From contig JAWRVZ010000042.1 in assembly GCA_037043235.1 (NCBI GenBank), positions 852,501 through 916,500 of the forward strand: DNA of 64,000 nt. The letters are read 5' to 3'. Source of the stretch: Rhodeus uyekii. Taxonomy: Eukaryota; Chordata; Actinopteri; Cypriniformes; Acheilognathidae. Positions 1 through 8,913 of this stretch are shown here, in pieces. The notes under the pieces are model-generated. The model saw only the letters and a list, made by a program, of their open reading frames with translations, was not told the origin of the DNA and did not search any database. Positions within the stretch are counted from its first letter, which is position 1. Each line of letters opens with the position of its first letter. The position numbers were made by a program, and so were the translations under genes.

Positions 1-1
1 G

Positions 2-412
2 GCGGTTCAGCTGATCTGGAGTCGATTCGGGGAAGCGCAGGTAGACCTGTTCGCGTCCCGGGAATCCTCCCACTGCCAGTTGTTTTTTCCCCTGACCGAC
101 GGAACCCTCGGCTCGGATGCACTGGCACACAGCTGGCCCCGGGGCCTACGCAAATATGCGTTCCCCCCAGTGAGCCTTCTTGCACAGACCCTGTGCAAGG
201 TCAGGGAGGACGAGGAGCAGGTCCTGCTAGTTGCGCCATACTGGCCCAACCGGACCTGGTTTCCAGAACTCTCACTCCTCGCGACAGCCCCTCCCTGGCC
301 CATTCCCTTGAGGAAGGACCTGCTTTCTCAGGGACAGGGCACCATTTGGCACCCGCGTCCAGATCTTTGGAACCTCCACGTGTGGTCCCTGGATGGGACG
401 TGGAAGACTTAA
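2..412 (+). CDS. DIRS RT/RNase H polyprotein, C-terminal fragment
   Basis: This is the open 3' end of a longer frame whose start lies left of the window. Translation contains QVDLFASRESSHCQLFF, LAHSWPRGLRKYAFPP and LVAPYWPNRTWFPEL, the conserved tail that follows the RNase H domain in fish DIRS1-like polyproteins. A matching but broken version of the same tail (AQVDLFAFEESSHC) occurs in the third DIRS element near 43470. The frame ends at a TAA at 410-412. Its last 73 codons overlap the recombinase frame, as is usual in this group. The catalytic RT and RNase H motifs lie outside the window. The role would be cDNA synthesis and RNA removal during retrotransposition. Confidence 0.8.
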   Translation, partial: AVQLIWSRFGEAQVDLFASRESSHCQLFFPLTDGTLGSDALAHSWPRGLRKYAFPPVSLLAQTLCKVREDEEQVLLVAPYWPNRTWFPELSLLATAPPWPIPLRKDLLSQGQGTIWHPRPDLWNLHVWSLDGTWKT

Positions 413-1410
413 GTGGCCTACCACCGGCGGTGGTAGACACTATCACTTCGGCTAGAGCCCCCTCTACGAGGCTGGCGTATGCCTTGAAGTGGAGTCTATT
501 CTCTGAGTGGTGTTCTTCCCAACTGGAAGATCCCCGGACTTGCCCGATCAGCTCTGTGCTTTCCTTCCTTCAAGGTGGGTTGGAGCGGCGGCTGTCCCCC
601 TCTACCTTGAAGGTGTATGTCGCCGCCATTGCAGCTCACCATGTTCCCGTCAATGGCAGGTCTCTTGGAAAGCACGACCTGGTCATCAGGTTCCTGAGAG
701 GGGCCAGGAGGCTAAACCCTCCCAGGCCGCCCCTTTTTCCCTCCTGGGACCTCTCTGTCGTCCTCTCAGGCCTACAGAGAGCTCCCTTTGAGCCCCTCGA
801 GTCAGTGGAGCTCAAGATCTTGTCCTTCAAGACAGTGCTCCTGACTGCACTCGCTTCCTTCAAGAGGGTAGGGGACCTGCAGGCATTTTCGGTCAGTGGA
901 ACGTGCCTTGAATTCGGGCCGGCCTTGTCTCACGTTGTCCTGAGGCCCCGGCTTGGATATGTGCCCAAGGTTCCCACCACTCCCCTTCGGGATCAGGTGG
1001 TGAACCTGCAAGCACTGCCCCCGGAGGAGGCAGACCCAGCCCTCGCGTTGCTGTGTCCCGTCCGTGCACTACGTGTCTATGTGGACCGCACGCAGAGCTT
1101 TAGAAGCTCCGAGCAGCTCTTTGTCTGTTTTGGGGGACAGCAGAAGGGAAAGGCTGTCTCCAAGCAGAGGTTGGCCCACTGGATAGTGGATGCCATCGCC
1201 CTGGCATATCAGGCTCAGGGTGAGCCATGCCCCCTGGGGGTGAGGGCGCACTCCACACGGGGTGTTGCTTCCTCCTGGGCGTTGGCACGTGGCGCCTCTC
1301 TGACAGACATCTGCAAAGCTGCGGGCTGGGCGACACCTAATACATTCGCGAGATTCTACAATCTCCGGGTGGAGCCAGTTTCTTCCTGTGTGCTGGGAAC
1401 AAACAGGTGA
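193..1410 (+). CDS. DIRS-type tyrosine recombinase (YR)
   Basis: An open frame of 405 codons encodes the integrase of a DIRS element, which inserts circular cDNA by site-specific recombination rather than with a DDE integrase. Using the first Met as residue 1, the tetrad is present: Arg225 in SFKRVGDL, His353 and Arg356 in AHSTRG, and the nucleophile Tyr389 in FARFYNL; a conserved Trp379 (AAGWA) lies between. An N-terminal SAM-like core-binding region is seen around residues 70-175 (SARAPSTRLAYALKW onward). The true start is uncertain: the first 60 or so residues overlap the RT/RNase H frame and look unconserved, so translation may begin later or by coupling. There are no internal stops, so this copy could still be functional or only recently dead. 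Confidence 0.85.
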   Translation: MQGQGGRGAGPASCAILAQPDLVSRTLTPRDSPSLAHSLEEGPAFSGTGHHLAPASRSLEPPRVVPGWDVEDLSGLPPAVVDTITSARAPSTRLAYALKWSLFSEWCSSQLEDPRTCPISSVLSFLQGGLERRLSPSTLKVYVAAIAAHHVPVNGRSLGKHDLVIRFLRGARRLNPPRPPLFPSWDLSVVLSGLQRAPFEPLESVELKILSFKTVLLTALASFKRVGDLQAFSVSGTCLEFGPALSHVVLRPRLGYVPKVPTTPLRDQVVNLQALPPEEADPALALLCPVRALRVYVDRTQSFRSSEQLFVCFGGQQKGKAVSKQRLAHWIVDAIALAYQAQGEPCPLGVRAHSTRGVASSWALARGASLTDICKAAGWATPNTFARFYNLRVEPVSSCVLGTNR

Positions 1411-2186
1411 CCGGCTCGGTGTCCTGCTTGCTGCGCCATGCCCCTTAATAAGGGGATACGAGCGCTTATCTACTCCTCAGGTGAGTTCCCCGTCTGGCGA
1501 ACCCTGATTCGAGTTCCTCCTGCATCCTTCGGTAGCGGACGCAGCGGAGGCGTCTGACGCCAGGCCCAGTACTCGTGTGCATGCCCCAGTGGTCAGCCCT
1601 TGTACTGGACTAGATGCCCATGTGACGAGATTCCCTCTTGGTAATCCCATATGTGTACGCTCCACGGTACGGTTTCCCTCTTGGTAAACCCGGGTCTTTC
1701 CCTTGGCAGTTCTGCTCTGCCAGACTCTTTGGTACGCGCTCCTCCCTGGGGTAGGACCTACCATGGGGACTTTACATATGTCGTACTGCCCCTCGGGTCA
1801 GTCCATATGTGTCATACCGCACAATACCTCCCCCTTGGGCAGGGTGTGGTCTCCGTAGCGTCTATGCGCTCCCCCAGCGTAGACAACTAAGCGGGTCGAG
1901 CTGATTTGTGGGATTGAGATACCGAAGCTCTCTTCCCCGTGAGGCTCACGCAGGAACAGCAGCTTAGTCCTTCCTCACGTTGGCCTTCCCCTCCATCCCG
2001 ATTGGCGTGGAGGCCTAAGTCGGCTTTCGCGGTGCGCTGGGTAGGTTACGTCCGCAGAGGCAGTTGTTGGCTGCTTGCCAACATCTGTATCTCCGATTCT
2101 CGTAACACGGCCAGTGCCTGTGGCGCTTTCCATAGGGACCCCATGACGTCAGTCCAACATAACTTCGAACGTGACTGACTGATAGG
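1411..2186 (+). other. DIRS 3' non-coding region
   Basis: This GC-rich stretch lies between the recombinase stop codon and the first inverted-repeat arm. No coding potential with family support is seen. It contains short repeated motifs such as TTCCCTCTTGGTAA (about 1630 and 1673) and CATATGTGT (about 1649 and 1803). Near its end, CCCATGACGTCAGTCC occurs at about 2141 and again at about 2447 inside the inverted-repeat segment, which ties the two together as parts of one element. Confidence 0.55.
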
Positions 2187-2244
2187 GAACGTCTAGGTTA
2201 CTATTGTAACCCCGGTTCCCTGAAGGAGGGAACGGAGACGTTAC
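2187..2244 (+). repeat. Inverted-repeat arm (internal complementary region) of DIRS element
   Basis: These 58 bp are the reverse complement of 2466-2523 with a single mismatch by eye. The arm begins GAACGTCTAGGTTACTATTG. In DIRS elements an internal region complementary to the outer ends is thought to template the closed circular intermediate. The position here, between the recombinase gene and the right end, fits that role, although the left end is out of view so the match to it cannot be tested. Confidence 0.7.
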
Positions 2245-2465
2245 GTCCCCCGGCCACAGGCCTGAGCCACCGCTGAGACTGGGATACACTCTCGGCTCCT
2301 CAGCAAAATATGAATGAAATGAGCGATGCCGGTCCTATTTATACCCGGAAGCCGGGCGGGGCGGGACTCGGCATGCAAATTTCACTAGCCAATGTTCATT
2401 GGCGCGTTTAGTTACACTGGGAGGTGATTGGGCTCCCAAGCGAGACCCCATGACGTCAGTCCGAC

Positions 2466-2523
2466 GTAACGTCTCCGTTCCCTCCTTCAGGGAACGGGGG
2501 TTACAATAGTAACCTAGACGTTC
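2466..2523 (+). repeat. Right terminal inverted-repeat arm of DIRS element
   Basis: The partner of the arm at 2187-2244, separated from it by 221 bp. It ends in AGTAACCTAGACGTTC, after which unrelated AT-rich DNA begins. The arrangement of arm, spacer and arm is the same as at the end of the second DIRS element (5355-5647). Confidence 0.7.
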
Positions 2524-2577
2524 CATCCAAATGTGATGCAAATCTTTTCATAGTTCGTAAAAAAACAAAAACAAATT

Positions 2578-2877
2578 AGGTGCGTTTCCATCAAGTTATT
2601 CGAGCAGATGACTGTGTTGTGTCTGGTAACCTAGTAACCAACAGTAAATAAAATGCCGTCATCAGAAATGTTATGTGGGTTTAATTTCAGTGGGTTAGTC
2701 GTGGGTCACTATGTCAAAATTACCATCTCACATCATTCACGTTAATTCTTTTTTGTACAAGTCTGATACCACCTCAAGTGTGTGTAAACGTTTTTGTGAA
2801 TTAAGAGATTTTCCTTCTAGAGTTTACAACACTAGTTTCTGATGTGACACTAAAAACAGGGTGATGGAAACATAGCT
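2578..2877. mobile_element. MITE with TTTCCATC-type terminal inverted repeats
   Basis: The left end reads AGGTGCGTTTCCATCA and the reverse complement of the right end reads AGCTATGTTTCCATCA, so about 16 bp pair with three mismatches. The 300-bp interior has no coding capacity. Related ends occur at 15809-16593 and a decayed piece at 24784-25090, so this is a repeat family within the window. The superfamily is not clear to me; no convincing target duplication is visible. Confidence 0.55.
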
Positions 2878-3756
2878 TGTCATACTTTTGAGACTTTTTT
2901 TATATATATAGTGGTTGCAAGGCAGTGCTGGATTGAAATTCTACTGCATATTTCTGCAGTTAATTCAGTTCCAATTGATTAACAGACTCGATTTAAAAAA
3001 ACATTTAAATTATTTTACTTGCAGAAGAAATTGTGATTGACATTTTTATTTCTTGCATGCATTTTTATATACACATTTAGAAAGCACTTATAACATTAAA
3101 GTTAAGAGGAACACCCTAGTAACCCTAGTTGTGAAATAAGCATGGGGAAAAACACTCAAAATGTCTGTAGAATTTTACCAGAAGAACAACAACAGTATTA
3201 AGTAATTGCAAAATACAGAAAACCTGTTGATGAAGTTCATATGATTAATATTGTGCTGTACCTGTATGACCCCATCATACTTCCTTCTAACAAGTAATTC
3301 TGTCCAGCTAGGTGTGAAATGTGCCAGTGACAGAAGCAGAATTTCAAGAGGCGCATTTGAGCAGCTTTCTCCTATTAGAAGATGCACCGTATGTTGAAAA
3401 AAGTCCTGTAGCTGCGCCACTGGTGTTCCTCTTGTTTATTCTTTTACCCGGCACTCTGACAGAGAGCTTGGCATGCCCTGTTTGTATGTGGAAGAAAGAT
3501 TAGGTCCCTTTCTTGCCTTTTCTTCAGCGCCTGTGGTTACTTTCAAAATGTAGTGGAGAATTTAGAGCACAAACTGCATCTCCTCTTGAATATAAATTGC
3601 TATTCTCTGAATTTTTAAAGGAGGGAGAAAGAGATAAATAAATCTCATTTTCTGTTCCAGCAGAGTTCCCTCTGCACAGTTCCATTTGGGTTTTTTCCCC
3701 CCATGGCCTAACTTAGGCACAGAGGAACTTCAGAAAGAGCCCCCCTTGATACATTG
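2878..3756. other. AT-rich unique sequence, nothing recognised
   Basis: Low-GC sequence with no frame of more than about 80 codons that resembles a known family, and no terminal repeats. Confidence 0.5.
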
Positions 3757-3925
3757 GTAAAGTTCACCATAAAATTAACATTCTGTCGTTTACTTAACCA
3801 TCCTCATCTTGTACCAAACCTGAATGATTTAGTTTCTTCTATGGAACACAGATTAAATCTCTCTCTTTTTGTTCATATAGAAGTTTTGGACACCATTTGC
3901 TTTCATTATGCTAGTTTAATCATTT
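3757..3925. repeat. Decayed fish interspersed repeat (GTTCACC / GGAACACA family)
   Basis: The stretch contains AAGTTCACCATAAAATTAAC, a middle part like CATCTTGTACCAAACCTGAA and TTCTATGGAACACAGA. This is the order found in a very common cyprinid non-autonomous DNA repeat. A better copy lies at 28185-28395 and a short piece at 36262-36315. It is too decayed to define ends. Confidence 0.5.
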
Positions 3926-4429
3926 TGTTGCGCTACGAACTTACTCAGTATCACAAATTTAGGAGAAATATCTGAGACAATGTTGATTAGCTAAATATAA
4001 CCACTCTGGAGACTTCATCTTGGTTTTTTTCCCCGCTGTGATAATTACTGAAGATTCAGTGAAGGAAAGACAGCAAGTGCATGAGAGAAAAATGAAAGTG
4101 AATATGCAGAACCTCCTCAACAATTACAGTGTTTTAAAACTAACAAAGGAACTGCCAACAATGTCCCATTAATTTTACATCTCTCTACATTAATATATAT
4201 ATGCCTATAATCTCCATTACTGTAGCCTAACTGCTGATGTCTCACTCAGCACATAATAGCACTTCCCTGGATAGAGTCTCTGGCTTTCAATGTCTGTTAG
4301 GTCTGATTCTAGAAGCACTCCGTTATATAAATTCGCTTACTTATAAACCAAAGGTTGAAACAGGCCAGTATGTGAAAATATGAGGTCTGCTTTGAGTGAT
4401 TTATTGGCTGATTATCTGACCACAGATAA

Positions 4430-4485
4430 TTCCCTCCTGGGACCTCTCTGTCGTCCTCTCAGGCCTACAGAGAGCTCCCTTTGAG
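4430..4485 (+). repeat. Isolated 56-bp copy of DIRS recombinase coding sequence
   Basis: By direct comparison this stretch is identical, base for base, to 737-792 inside the YR gene of the first DIRS element. Both flanks differ at once. No other DIRS sequence surrounds it. It is flanked on the right by the direct repeat AGATAGTGTAC (at about 4483 and 4497) and then a hairpin. Confidence 0.9.
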
Positions 4486-4523
4486 ATAGTGTACACAGAT
4501 AGTGTACTCAATCAAAAATGAGA

Positions 4524-4562
4524 GTTGTGTGTGTGCTTAAATGTGTTAAGCACACACACAAC
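4524..4562. repeat. Perfect 17-bp hairpin with 5-nt loop
   Basis: The arm GTTGTGTGTGTGCTTAA is followed by the loop ATGTG and then its exact reverse complement. The hairpin lies 38 bp downstream of the 56-bp DIRS fragment. It could be a small foldback insertion or a product of repair synthesis. Confidence 0.85.
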
Positions 4563-5354
4563 TAAATGTGTCAATTTAAAAATGTATTGCATATTTTGAA
4601 CATATCAACTCTAATTTGGCATTATTTGCTACTGGCGCTTTTAAAATATCATAACACTCCCATTGCAAGTCATTAGATGACTTGGGATCTCACAACTCAT
4701 GTAATTGTGTGGTCTTAAAAAAAATAGTGCAATACATCAATTCGATATTAACAGTATTGGATTATTTTATATTATCATTTTAAATGATTGCAAAGTTATT
4801 TGCAAGAACGGCCTGACCCTAGATGAAACTTATTGAATGCTATACACCTTGTGAGTGTTTCAAGAAAAAAGTCAAATGAATTGTGAAGCCTATTCCTTGA
4901 GCAATCATGACAATTGCTGCATGTTTTAGATAAAGGTCTAAAAAGTGTCCAATAAATGTCAGGATTGTGTGTTTAAGTGGGTGGGTGCATATGTATTATT
5001 CAGTAACTGCATTGGAGTGCTTCATTCTATTAACTGACTAGCATACTTTTTTCTTCTTTCTTTGGGGAGGATTGTCTGTTTTCTTTCCTCCTGAGAATGT
5101 TGATATCTGGCTCTGATAAAAGCCCATTCATTTTTTTATTTTATTTTTTTCAGAAGGTTGCTGCTAGGTCATGTCTGATTAGTAGTCCTCAAGCACAGCT
5201 CCACAAGAAGTGTTAAAAGCAGCTTTTATGCCAGAGTGTGCAGTATTTTTCTCCTCCATAACTGTCAAGGCTGGACTTTTAATTGATCCAGTGAATTTCC
5301 CCGCATCCTAGACTGGTGAATACACTGAAGTCAGGATTATCTATTTCAGTTAAA
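4563..5354. other. Unique AT-rich sequence, nothing recognised
   Basis: No gene, terminal repeats or tandem repeats of note. It ends where the second DIRS element begins. Confidence 0.5.
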
Positions 5355-5414
5355 AACGTCTCAGGTTACGTATGTAACCATAGTTCCCTGAGAGGGAACG
5401 AGACGCTGCGTCAT
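5355..5414. repeat. DIRS terminal inverted-repeat arm, outer
   Basis: 60 bp beginning AACGTCTCAGGTTACGTATG. It is the exact reverse complement of 5588-5647. The same sequence, in the orientation of the inner arm, ends the third DIRS element at 43602-43657, which identifies it as a DIRS terminus. Confidence 0.8.
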
Positions 5415-5587
5415 CGCTATGGGAACGCCCCCGCGTCATCAACTCTTGAAGCACAATAGAAAACACCTGTGAGAATGACGCGGATGACGTCATGAGCCAG
5501 GAAACAAAAGGCACGCCGAAACCGGCACCGACAGCTTGCGAACGTCTGAAACAAGCGCGGCATGCGGGAGAGCTAGGGCTAAAGCTG

Positions 5588-5647
5588 ATGACGCAGCGTC
5601 TCGTTCCCTCTCAGGGAACTATGGTTACATACGTAACCTGAGACGTT
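5588..5647. repeat. DIRS inverted-repeat arm, inner
   Basis: Exact partner of 5355-5414 over 60 bp with a 173-bp spacer. Immediately beyond both arms on the + strand a direct repeat, TCATCGCTATGGGAACGC, follows (about 5411 and about 5674). Confidence 0.8.
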
Positions 5648-6027
5648 CCCTTTCAAGGGAACTCGAGCTGCATCATCGCTATGGGAACGCTATACCAACG
5701 CCACCCTAGCGGAAAGCATGCCCCAAGTGCTCTAGTGGAGATGTTCTGGTACCCTCGGGAGAACCAGTCTCTCACGGCAAGATAGCCTCAGCTAGAACTT
5801 GCCCCACTGAGTGATCTGCACGGCTCGTCGGGCCTCAGCCCCCGGAGAGCCATACCCAATGCTCGCACTGGGCTGCAGACCTCCTGACCCATGACGAGAG
5901 GGAAAACCCCCGCAGAAGGAGGAACCGCAAAGCGGCCCTTGCGCTCTCCTAGCCTCAGCCAGGGAGAGTAACCTTAAATCCTGCGGGAGACCCCCTCAGT
6001 GAGGAGACCGGACTCACGACCTCAGTT

Positions 6028-6846
6028 GTGAACCGGAACTCCGCGGCTGCGGTAGCGGCTCTCGGCCCAGTAGCGAACCTGGGGAGTGCCTACCACAAAT
6101 TGACCCCAGGACACCCAAGGTGGTGGCCCTAAGAGAGGGCCACCGACAGACTGCGCATCGCAGCGCCAGCCGAGGAGCAGCCACCCAACCACAAGACCGC
6201 CTAAAACCCGAAGGTAACAAGGCGTAGGCGAGGTGAACCCGAAATACATATGGGGACTTAAGCACTGTTGTGCTGCCCGGCCCAGAACCGTAAGTAGTGA
6301 GAGTTAAACCTGACCTGAGGCACTTCTCAAAAATGGTCTGGTTTGAGGCACTTGCCTAGGGGTCACCTAATCGCCAAGGAGGTCCAACACGCACCGAGCT
6401 ACAACGACCGTCAGGCCTAGGCCAGAGCACGGCCGGAGCTACTACTACGCATCGGGAAGTGGCTCCTAGTAGAAGACCGACCACAACCCAGTGACGCGTA
6501 GAACCTTCCTCAGAAGGTAGGTACGCCCAGCACCAGGGGAATAACGAGGCGCCCGGGGCCTCCCGGGTTAACGCTGACACCACCCTGGAGACGCTAGGGA
6601 GATGGTCCCCCGAAGGGGACCCTCCAGAAAATGCGCCAAACCCGCTGGCTAGCAGGACCATATATATATATATATAAAGGGAGAAGAGCTTGAAGAGGGG
6701 CGGATGACCGCCCAAGCTCGACTGCTGATGCCACGGGGCCAAAGGCTTCGACCGTGGCAGGACAGCGTACTCCCAGGAACCTACTACGCGGCACAACGGT
6801 GGCTCCCCCCTTAGGGAAGCTGGGAGCTCACACCATGCATAGGTCT
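6028..6846 (-). repeat. DIRS-derived repeat unit, copy 1 (about 0.8 kb)
   Basis: This unit aligns in order with 7155-7927. Shared blocks include GAAGGTAACAAGGCGTAGGC, GGGGACTTAAGCACT, GGCCAGAGCACGG, GGAGCTACTACTACGCA, GACGCGTAGAACCTTCCTCA and GCCACGGGGCCAAAGGCTTC. An (AT)n tract at about 6660-6677 interrupts it. On the - strand the frame contains conserved-looking phrases such as WEYAVLPRSKPLAPWHQQ that recur in the other copies, so the unit may derive from coding DNA. No known domain is recognised. Confidence 0.65.
6686..6719. repeat. Conserved stem-loop, copy 1
   Basis: GAGCTT pairs with AAGCTC and GGGCGG pairs with CCGCCC, enclosing the tetraloop ATGA, with a 6-nt bulge on the left strand. 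Copies 2 and 3 at 6993-7027 and 7761-7794 have the same shape. Confidence 0.6.
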
Positions 6847-6991
6847 TAAACTTGGAGGGAGGCATGGCAACAACAGGGGAAAAACAGAATTGGTAACATA
6901 AACCCCCCGAAGATGCCTAGGGCAGTGGTCCCAGGGGGATCCAGAGCGGCCTAATCATGCGTCATGCCTTGCCGACTCACATTCAGGGAGG

Positions 6992-7154
6992 AGGGCTTGA
7001 AAAAGGGGCGGTTGACCGCCCAAGCTCAACTGCTGATGCCACGGGGCCAAAGGCTTCGGCCGTGGCAGGACAGCGTACTCCCAGGAACTAACTACGCGGC
7101 ACAACGGTGGCTCCCCCCTCAGGGAAACTGGGAGCTCACACCATGCGTAGGAGT
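6992..7154 (-). repeat. Extra copy of the stem-loop-containing sub-unit
   Basis: This block repeats only the last part of the 0.8-kb unit. The stem-loop at 6993-7027 keeps pairing through a G-U-compatible change (GGGCTT with AAGCTC), with tetraloop TTGA. It is followed by GCCACGGGGCCAAAGGCTTC and the GCACAACGGTGGCTCCCCCC block. Confidence 0.65.
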
Positions 7155-7927
7155 TAACCATGAAACTCTGTGGCTGCAGTCGCTGCCCCCGGCCCAGCAA
7201 AGCGAGCCTGGGAAGTGTAACAAACACCCCCAGGAGCCCCAAGGTGATGGCCCTCCGGGGAGGGACCACCGCACCTCAAGTGTGTCGCCATTGAAAGCCG
7301 TGGAGCCGCGACTACAGCCGCAAGACCGCCAAGACCCGAAGGTAACAAGGCGTAGGCAAGGTGAACCGAAACCCAACGGGGACTTAAGCACTACAGTGCT
7401 GCCCGGTACCAGATCCGTACGTTCTAGAGTCGCAACCCTGTTTCAAAGGGACTCCTGAAACGGTCTGGTCTAAGGCACCTGCCTAAGGGGTCCATCACGC
7501 ATCAAGCTACAACAACCGCGAAGCCTAGGCCAGAGCACGGCTGGAGCTACTACTACGCACCGGGAAGTGGCTCCCGAGGAGACAGACCACAACCCAGTGA
7601 CGCGTAGAACCTTCCTCAGAAGGCGAGTATACCCAGCAATGGGGAAAAAAGGCGCGACCCGACCCTGGAGACGCCTAGGGAGATGGTTCCCCGGAGGGAT
7701 CCAAAGCACCCCAAAAATGCGTCAAAACATGCTGGCCACCAGGACCGCATACAGGGAGCAGAGCTTGAAGAAGGGCGACTGACCGCCCAAGCTCGGTTGC
7801 TGATGCCACGGGGCCAAAGGCTTCAGCCGTGGCAGGACAGCTTTTTTTTTTTTTTTTTTTTTACACGGAAAACGGTGTCCCCCCCCCCCCCGCAGGGGAA
7901 CTGGAGAACACACAGCGTGCATAGGCC
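7155..7927 (-). repeat. DIRS-derived repeat unit, copy 2 (about 0.8 kb)
   Basis: This is the second copy of the unit at 6028-6846. It includes the third stem-loop (7761-7794, tetraloop region CTGA with one weakened pair) and the GCCACGG...CCGTGGC hairpin. It is interrupted by a run of 21 T (7842-7862) and a run of 13 C (7879-7891), which replace sequence present in the other copies. Confidence 0.65.
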
Positions 7928-7986
7928 CTACACCGAAAAAGGAGGTAGCCATAGGGGAAAATCAAAGCGCCCGCAGGCGACTGAAT

Positions 7987-8120
7987 GAGACGGCTAAATG
8001 CCCAGGCTCACACTGTTAATGCCACGGGGCCGAAGGCTTCGGCCATGGTAAACAGCGAACTCCCAACCTCACTATGCGGCACTAAACGGTGGTTCCCCCT
8101 CAGGGGAGCTGGAAGTCATA
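7987..8120 (-). repeat. Diverged fourth copy of the hairpin sub-unit
   Basis: GCCACGGGGCCGAAGGCTTC and the ACGGTGGTTCCCCCTCAGGG block are retained, but the first stem-loop is largely lost. A still weaker piece lies at about 8533-8692, after a poly-T run at about 8509-8526. Confidence 0.5.
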
Positions 8121-8301
8121 CCGTCTTTATTCCTCTTTCGCGAGCCTGAACAGTCTCCTCGAAGACTGTCAGACAGGATTGGCAACCTACACAGGCAATG
8201 CCCTCGAGCACGTACCACGTAAGATTAGCCCTGCCCCGCACCTTCCAGTGAGCGAGAACAACACCTCGATGCCGAACTGCTAACTGCCATGACTGAGCCA
8301 C
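8116..8301 (-). pseudogene. DIRS gag-like Cys module, copy A
   Basis: On the - strand the frame reads VRHRGVVLAHWKVRGRANLT and then LEGIACVGCQSCLTVFEE. It matches copy B at 8914-9393 closely. The spacing C-x-x-C-x-x-C followed by a helical stretch resembles the N-terminal Cys-rich part of fish DIRS gag, which would bind RNA or assemble particles. The copy is a fragment. Confidence 0.45.
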
Positions 8302-8391
8302 CGTAGATGAGGCTCAGAACATGGATATCTGCAGGCGCAGTGCCCAAGCATTAGAGAAGGTGCAGTAGGTAAGTTTGCCATATCCGCGCCG
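8140..8391 (-). repeat. Module W, copy 1
   Basis: About 250 bp matched by 9164-9402: shared blocks include TCCTCGAAGACTGTCAGACA, GTAAGATTAGCCCT, GCACCTTCCAGTGAGCGAGA, GGCGCAGTGCCCAAG and TTTGCCATATC. It encodes the gag-like copy A on the - strand. Confidence 0.7.
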
Positions 8392-8913
8392 GTCTCCGGC
8401 CACAAAAATCTCTCATCGAAAGAGAGGAAATGGCCGCAAATGAGGGAGTATATAAAAAGTGCCCAGGAAGCTCATTATTCGTTTGATTATTATTTTTTCC
8501 CCTCTTCTTTTTTTTTTTTTTTTTTTCAAGATTGCGGTGGCTCTCCCCTCAAGGGAGCCAAAACTCTATAGACCTTTCACTGAAAGGGCGGTATGGCAAC
8601 CATCGCCCGGGACCTCCCGGGTGACAACGATTGCAACAGAACCTGCTCCACCTGTGACACCACGGGCCAAAGAAGGCTACAGCCATGGCGAAGGAGCATA
8701 TTTTCACCCAGTTTATACGCAAAACGTCACATACTTTTGCTGTCAGTTCCTTTCTAGGAAACAGATGGTGTTGAGGCGCACGGAATTGGTATCATTGCCA
8801 GCACTAATCAATCTCTAAAAGACGCCTAGGGAGGTGGCCCCCCCCCGAGGGCCTACACACCCAAATGAAAGCGTCACCACGACACTGTCTGTTCCTCAGA
8901 ACCGATAAGGCTT

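Larger units (their letters stand above)
1..2523 (+). mobile_element. DIRS1-like tyrosine-recombinase retroelement, 3' half
   Basis: The order of parts is typical of fish DIRS1-like elements: the C-terminal end of the RT/RNase H polyprotein, an overlapping tyrosine recombinase, then a non-coding tail that ends in inverted repeats. The element enters from outside the window, so gag, most of RT and the left terminus are not visible. The right boundary at 2523 is where the terminal inverted repeat stops and AT-rich unrelated DNA begins. Both visible reading frames are open, so this copy is fairly young. The family assignment rests on the recombinase and the RNase H tail; the exact right edge is an inference from the repeat arms. 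Confidence 0.85.

Noticed and set aside
1651..2178. Two 79-codon + strand frames after the recombinase
   Set aside because: GC-rich non-coding tail of the DIRS element; no domain and no second copy with the frame kept.
6964..7458. + strand frame of 164 codons in the DIRS derivative
   Set aside because: No family resemblance. It runs through repeat units whose other copies do not keep the frame.
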